From the NCBI RefSeq assembly GCF_032362555.1, contig NC_083517.1:6096001-6160000 (forward strand): 64,000 nt of DNA, in the 5' to 3' direction. The translations under genes and the position numbers were made by a program. Shown one piece after another: positions 59,241 to 64,000 of the stretch (within the stretch, counting starts at the first letter, position 1; each line of letters opens with the position of its first letter). Origin of the DNA: Amyelois transitella (Eukaryota > Arthropoda > Insecta > Lepidoptera > Pyralidae). Below the pieces are notes generated by a model that worked only from the letters and a program-made list of their open reading frames with translations, was not told where the DNA came from and searched no databases.

Positions 59241-59321
59241 TAAATTATAACATTTTGAAATGGCGGAAGGCACGTGGAGATTCATGAACAAAGCGAACGC
59301 CGATGTCTGTTCAGCCATCAT
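59241..59321 (-). promoter_or_regulatory. CHK1 leader exon with upstream ORF
   Basis: On the minus strand ATGATG at 59321 opens 27 codons (MMAEQTSAFALFMNLHVPSA...), reaching a GTAAGT donor after 59241. Spliced to the acceptor before 59016 it continues GAA TAG, and the CHK1 start at 59007 follows 3 nt after that stop. A second GTAAGT donor near 59345 would give a shorter leader exon. The upstream ORF is predicted from splice sites, not proven. Confidence 0.5.
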
Positions 59322-60919
59322 TTTTATTGTCCGATGGAACTTACCCTCAGAAGGTCGACGCATCGGTCGGTTATTATATTGAGTTTATGAAATATTACTA
59401 TGTATCATAAATATAACAACAAAAGTGAAATGCTAACTAAATTGATTAGAATTTGCACTAACCTTCTCAAAATGCACAGCACCATTTTGCCATTTTCTTC
59501 TTCCTTCACAACGTTCCTTTCCGATGTACCTGTCTATGTATTCGATTCTAAAAAGAACGTTCCGTTTCATCATTTCTGTCTGTGACATTAATATCTGTGG
59601 TCTGTGACTCTGCGCGATAGAGACCAATGAAGGCGCCTACTCACGTTGCAATTTGTCCCCGACGAAAAGTTACTTCATATTATATGACTCGTACACAGCT
59701 AGCCATTTCTGTTGCTAACTTTAAGACTTTTGCCCTCAGATTTGGCTTGTAGTATTAAAAGGGAAATTCCATACCATAGGCATACCAGTTAGGTGCAGCT
59801 AGCTCTTATATTCATTTTTATTTTACTCTTTATTTTTAAAATTAGCGACGCGTCGAAGCTTCTTTCGAGTAGCATTTTAGATAATTAGCCTTCCTCAGAA
59901 AACCAACATTTAAAAGAAACAGGAACAAAATCCGTCTACAACTTGAGAAAATAGGAGGGACTTTATAATAATATGTAAGAAGTTGTGATAGTGCTGAAGT
60001 GGTGATGAAGTGATAGTGACAGAAAATATATTATCATGCTACCTAAATCTAAAAATCAGTCTTCGAAATATGCCACTGGACTTTTCTAGTAAAATAATTT
60101 TTCTACGAATGATTGACAAGAAATGATTTTATTATTTATTTTACGTCTCCGTTTTGGAAATTGATAAACTTACCGAAATCACGCGTATTGAAATGTTAAG
60201 CAAGTGATTGACAAAGTGCGAAAGTTTTTTAATAGGATAACGTCATCTAAACTTCTGCTGCTGAGATGAATCTAACAAATAAAATAATAATTCCAATTTA
60301 TACAATAAACTTGTTCGTTGTATTCCTAAAAGGAATGTGAAAATTTGTGAAAATAAAGAATTAAATAAAAATAAAGCTATTTATTAAAGGATACGTACAA
60401 CGAACGTGACGACAGTACGGAACTCATTGTGTGCGATTCCAAAACGCACTTGGCCGGTTTTTTTGTTTAGTCTCACAATGAGGCGTGTAAAACTCACCCA
60501 CATTTAATTTATGTTTTTATTTAGGTATCTAGTAGCACCCGAATTGTCAAGACAAATCGAAAGATACCTCATACATTATAATCCACCAAGCCGTTTAGGC
60601 TGTAGCAGGAAACATAGAAATTCACATATGTTACCCTTTTTCTGTCGTATTATATTTCTTTATCGGATAAAAATTCCACCACTATCTAGCTGAAGAGTCC
60701 ATTGGATCGTGCTGTGTTTTTTCATGAAAAACGTTTCAACGGGCACCTTAACCAAACTAGAAATATCGATGACAATTTGATGTCAACGTCAAAATTTCTA
60801 ATGTATGTCAAAACAACATTACTCTCAAAAAAAGTACCTACCTACTAACTTACCTACCTACTAAATACATACAAAATAAGCAAATTTCATTAACCGTAAA
60901 TCAGGAAACTTAATTTATA
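59322..60919. promoter_or_regulatory. Spacer between the divergent CHK1 and Mlc-c genes
   Basis: About 1.6 kb with no supported gene. It must contain the promoters of both genes. No TATA box at a convincing place was seen. Confidence 0.5.
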
Positions 60920-63053
60920 ATGGTAAGTCAATATACTTTTTTCCTTCCCATTTCAATATTTGTCCACTTTTAAGCAATATTTTGATTTTGTTTCAGGCTG
61001 GATATTCCGAGGACCAGTTGGCAGGTAAATATTTGTAATTCTATTTTAAATTAATGATACACAGTCTCTTTTTTCTGAAAAAATTTGAACTTAAGCCCGC
61101 GGCTTTCAGACAGTTGTGAAATCTTATCATATCAGAGCATTTACTGTGCAGTCGCACGCACAAGTCGTCAAGGTGTGTCGCGAAGTGACTCATGTCAATC
61201 AACGTGTTTACCGAAAGCGGTGGCTATTGCAAGCGCCCTAGTTTCCTTATTTGGCCCTGTTTTAAAGCTATTCTGGTGGTGGGTCAGCAACATCGGCCTC
61301 GCTTCGCGGCGCTCGGTCGCAGTTCACCGCCGATCACCTTTCGATATGTTTGCGTACGAACCACCTACTAAACTTAAACTTACCTGTGTTGAAGGTGTGC
61401 ATTGTTTCTGTTTATTTAGTATCAACTTATATTATTCCATACTTCTGTTACAACATTGTTGTAATTTTTTATATTTCAGAGTTTCAGGAGGCATTTCAAC
61501 TATTTGACTCACGCGGAGATGGCAAGATTCATGTGGCCCAAATTGGAGATGCGCTTAGGGCTCTTGGACAGAATCCTACTGAATCTGATGTGAAGAAGTG
61601 CACTCTTCACTTAAAACCTGATGAAAGGATATCCTTTGAAGTTTTTCTTCCCATTTACCAAGTAATGTGCCTGTCATTAAATTTTTCATTTTGCTTTGGT
61701 GTTATTTGACAGTTCTATAATTAAAGAAAAAACACATCAAATTCAATTTTATTGGTAAAGGTCATCAGGTTAATGAAATATTTTTCTGATTCTTAATTTA
61801 TATAGCTTAGAAAGCACAATTTTACTTACATACTTATTGACCCAGATTAGATGTACATTACTGACTTTAAAAAAATACTTAGAATGTATTTTTTTATTTG
61901 GTCTTGTTGGTAATATTAATAATGCTGGATAATATGTTTCAAGCTATGTATGACAACTTATAATTTAGGTCACTTGACAATCTGAATCGCAATTCCATCT
62001 TTAAGCCTCACTGGTAAATATGACCCTTGAGTATTATGGTTTATGGTTGTACTCCTTGAGGCATAATGACAGATGTTTTTGTGTATATAAATTAATAACT
62101 CATTTTATAGTGTAGTTTATGTTACCATTTGTTAGCTTAAGATCTTTCATACAACATAAATAAGACTAATACTTCACTTTTAATTTTATTTTGATATTTC
62201 AAACAGTTACAAAATATGTTTTAAAAACTTAACATAATCAAATGATTACGTAATGATAAAACCCACAACATTATTCACAGTCTTGTTTTTTCAAAAACGT
62301 TCCACTACATATGTGAATTTTTTTTGTGAATTACAAAGTTGAAAGAAAGATGTAACGGAAATTGTGATATAATAATATGGATCTAACAAGACTAAAGAAA
62401 ATTATTATGAATGATGCTAAATGATACATTTACAGTTTTTTAATGTTTTGTGATGCAGGCAATTTCCAAAGCTAGAAGTGGAGACACAGCAAATGACTTC
62501 ATAGAGGGGCTGCGTCATTTTGACAAAGATGGGAATGGCTTTATCTCATCTGCAGAGCTGCGCCACTTGTTGTCTACATTGGGGGAGAAACTGAGTGATG
62601 ATGAGGTCAGTTAAATTATAGCAGATTAGTGTAAACTATGGAGTAGAATTCAAAGCTATCCATAAGTTTCGTATGAAGCAACTTGGATAAATTTTAGCTA
62701 ATGAAGCCATATAAACAACAATGAACATCAGATGACAGACTCTGTAAAAAAACCATGTCAAATCTTGTCAATAGAATTGAAATTTCTTGGTTGATGGTCC
62801 AACCTCTAAAGCCACACTGCTAGGTATGCAACTGAGAACACTCCGATGATAGTAAAATACGAAGTCTATGAATGCAGCAAATAACGTAGACAATTTGTTT
62901 TATCATTTGAGTCATTTGAATTGTTTATGAAATCATTCCAATCACTAAAATAGGGTGTTATTTGTTTAGGTGGAGCAGCTGTTGCAAGGGCAGGAGGATT
63001 CCCAGGGCAACATTAACTACGAGAACTTTGTTCACCTTATCATGCAGGGCTGA
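60920..63053 (+). CDS. Mlc-c: Myosin essential light chain, cytoplasmic (Mlc-c)
   Basis: Coding exons: 60920-60922 (the ATG alone), 60997-61024, 61480-61661, 62459-62605 and 62970-63053; 147 residues, the usual length. The sequence [19 protein letters not shown], then [49 protein letters not shown] and [14 protein letters not shown] is nearly that of the fly cytoplasmic alkali light chain. There are four EF-hand folds; the third keeps the best calcium loop ([12 protein letters not shown]). It binds the first IQ motif of myosin II and unconventional myosins in the cytoplasm. A first coding exon holding only the start codon is a known feature of light-chain genes. Intron 61025-61479 contains an unexplained open, GC-richer segment. 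Confidence 0.96.
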
Positions 63054-63299
63054 AGGTCACCAAACCCCGCCCCCCCTTTACGCATTTATCTTAATCTGGC
63101 ATTTGTGTGCCTGACAAATTTTACCTTATGATTCCCATTTAATGTATTCCAAATTTGTAATAAGTACTTATTAAGAATAGCTTAGTGATATTAATATAGA
63201 CAATACATTGCATTATCCATTACAAATCGTCATTGAATCTCTTTCGCAAATACAGTTTTAGCTATCTGATCTATATTCTGTACTTTGAAATTGTTTACA

Positions 63300-63564
63300 G
63301 TGCCGTGTGGTTCCCGGCACCAATCCAAAAAATAATAGGACCACTCCATCTCTTTCCCATGGATGTCGTAAAAGGCGACTAAGGGATAGGCTTACAAACT
63401 TGAGATTCTTTTTTAGGCGATAGGCTAGCAACTTGTCACTATTCGAATCTCAATTCTATCTTAAAGCCAAATAGCTGAACGTGGCCTATCAGTCCGCTCA
63501 GGACTGTTGGCTCTGTCTACCCCGTAAGGGATATAGACGTGATTATATGTATGTATGTATGTAT
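63300..63564 (+). repeat. SINE-like repeat, complete copy
   Basis: The reference copy in this window. Head TGCCGTGTGGTTCCCGGCAC, then 'ggaccactccatctctttcc', 'atggatgtcgtaaaaggcgact', 'agctgaacgtggcctatcag', 'ggctctgtctaccccgtaag' and 'gacgtgattatatg', then about four TATG units. The structure (short, non-coding, simple-repeat tail) suggests a SINE. No clear tRNA A and B boxes could be assigned. It is probably within the Mlc-c 3' UTR. Confidence 0.88.
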
Positions 63565-63692
63565 GAAATTGTTTACTCAGAAAGTTTCAAAGTAGAGTTT
63601 TTTAGAATTAAAGATCTATTCGATAGTATTTGAAATGGATAATACAGATAAAATATACATAAAAGTGGATTTAAGGGGTAATACCTTTTTGA

Positions 63693-63698
63693 AATAAA
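63693..63698 (+). terminator. Likely Mlc-c poly(A) signal
   Basis: The first AATAAA after the Mlc-c stop, about 640 nt on. If used, the SINE-like repeat is part of the 3' UTR. Confidence 0.5.
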
Positions 63699-63723
63699 TT
63701 ATATTATTAATAATTAAATGAAT

Positions 63724-63729
63724 TTTATT
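63724..63729 (-). terminator. Likely poly(A) signal of the right-edge gene
   Basis: TTTATT on the plus strand, about 85 nt past the TAG stop at 63813-63815 of the minus-strand exon. Confidence 0.5.
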
Positions 63730-63812
63730 ATTTATATTTTAAGGTTTTAGGTAATAAGAAAGAACAACTTATAATATTGCGACACATTTTTTATGTTTTC
63801 AATACACAACAC

Positions 63813-63992
63813 CTATCTTTCATGCAGAGTGTTAAAAATAATCTGTTCTACATCCATATCGTTAACACCCGGCGCGCCCGCATTGATTGCGTTCAAGAAG
63901 TCACGGAGTCAAACAGGCGCGGGAATCTCGTTAGGACGAAACAGGAAGATTCGGTCCACGTGACGAAACTCCACAGAGTATGGAACGGTCAA
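63813..63992 (-). CDS. Terminal exon of an unidentified gene, with in-frame TGA
   Basis: After a TAG acceptor-like site (GATTAG, near 63993) the minus strand reads LTVPYSVEFRHVDRIFLFRP then NEIPAPV to a TGA at 63911-63909. The same frame continues for 31 codons (LRDFLNAINAGAPGVNDMDV...NTLHER) to TAG at 63813-63815. The GC-rich composition and the nearby poly(A) signal support a real gene end. I do not recognise the protein. The tail may be read-through or simply 3' UTR. Confidence 0.45.
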
Positions 63993-64000
63993 CTAATCGG

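Noticed and set aside
1-64000. tRNA genes, CRISPR arrays, bacterial operons
   Set aside because: None was found; TTCGAATC-like strings are part of the SINE-like repeat and the gene structures are clearly eukaryotic.

Overview
The window is eukaryotic and most likely from a moth or butterfly genome. The evidence is AT-rich intergenic DNA, long introns with GT-AG borders, GC-rich exons, many copies of a short dispersed repeat ending in a TATG tail, and frequent 'GTAGGTACCTAC'-type strings that I associate with Lepidoptera. No bacterial, phage, tRNA, rRNA or CRISPR signal was seen. Gene models were built by hand from splice sites, reading-frame phase and recognised protein families.

Layout. (1) 505-8976, plus: the 3' eleven coding exons of a SID-1-like (SIDT) multi-pass membrane protein; its 5' end lies before the window. 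(2) 12099-12659, minus: an intronless gene I do not recognise, convergent with the first. (3) 15658-17091, minus: an intronless, membrane-anchored GH18 chitinase, group VIII (Cht11) type. (4) 17704-24306, plus: a ninein-like centrosomal coiled-coil protein (Bsg25D type), head-to-head with the chitinase. (5) 31194-37563, minus: a ten-exon MANSC plus LDLa single-pass membrane protein of the LRP11 type. (6) 38072-47641, plus: a PP1 inhibitor of the PPP1R14 (CPI-17/PHI-1/KEPI) family, head-to-head with gene 5 and with apparent alternative first exons. (7) 50915-59007, minus: checkpoint kinase CHK1 in eight coding exons, with a 5' leader exon carrying an upstream ORF. (8) 60920-63053, plus: cytoplasmic myosin essential light chain (Mlc-c). 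(9) 63813-63992, minus: the last coding exon of an unidentified gene, tail-to-tail with Mlc-c.

The genes look like ordinary single-copy housekeeping or developmental genes and do not form an obvious pathway cluster. CHK1, the ninein homologue, Mlc-c and the PP1 inhibitor all bear on cell division or actomyosin control, but that is probably chance.

The more unusual content sits in introns and spacers. A near-perfect 213-bp inverted repeat lies inside the SID-1-like (RNA-transport family) gene. Decayed local copies of exons lie beside the working exons of both the SID-1-like gene and the ninein gene. There is a piggyBac-type MITE with paired 18-bp palindromes, several perfect short hairpins, two remnants starting with a THAP zinc finger, alternative promoters and first exons for the PP1 inhibitor, a CHK1 upstream ORF that stops 3 nt before the main start, and a possible stop-codon read-through tail at the right edge.
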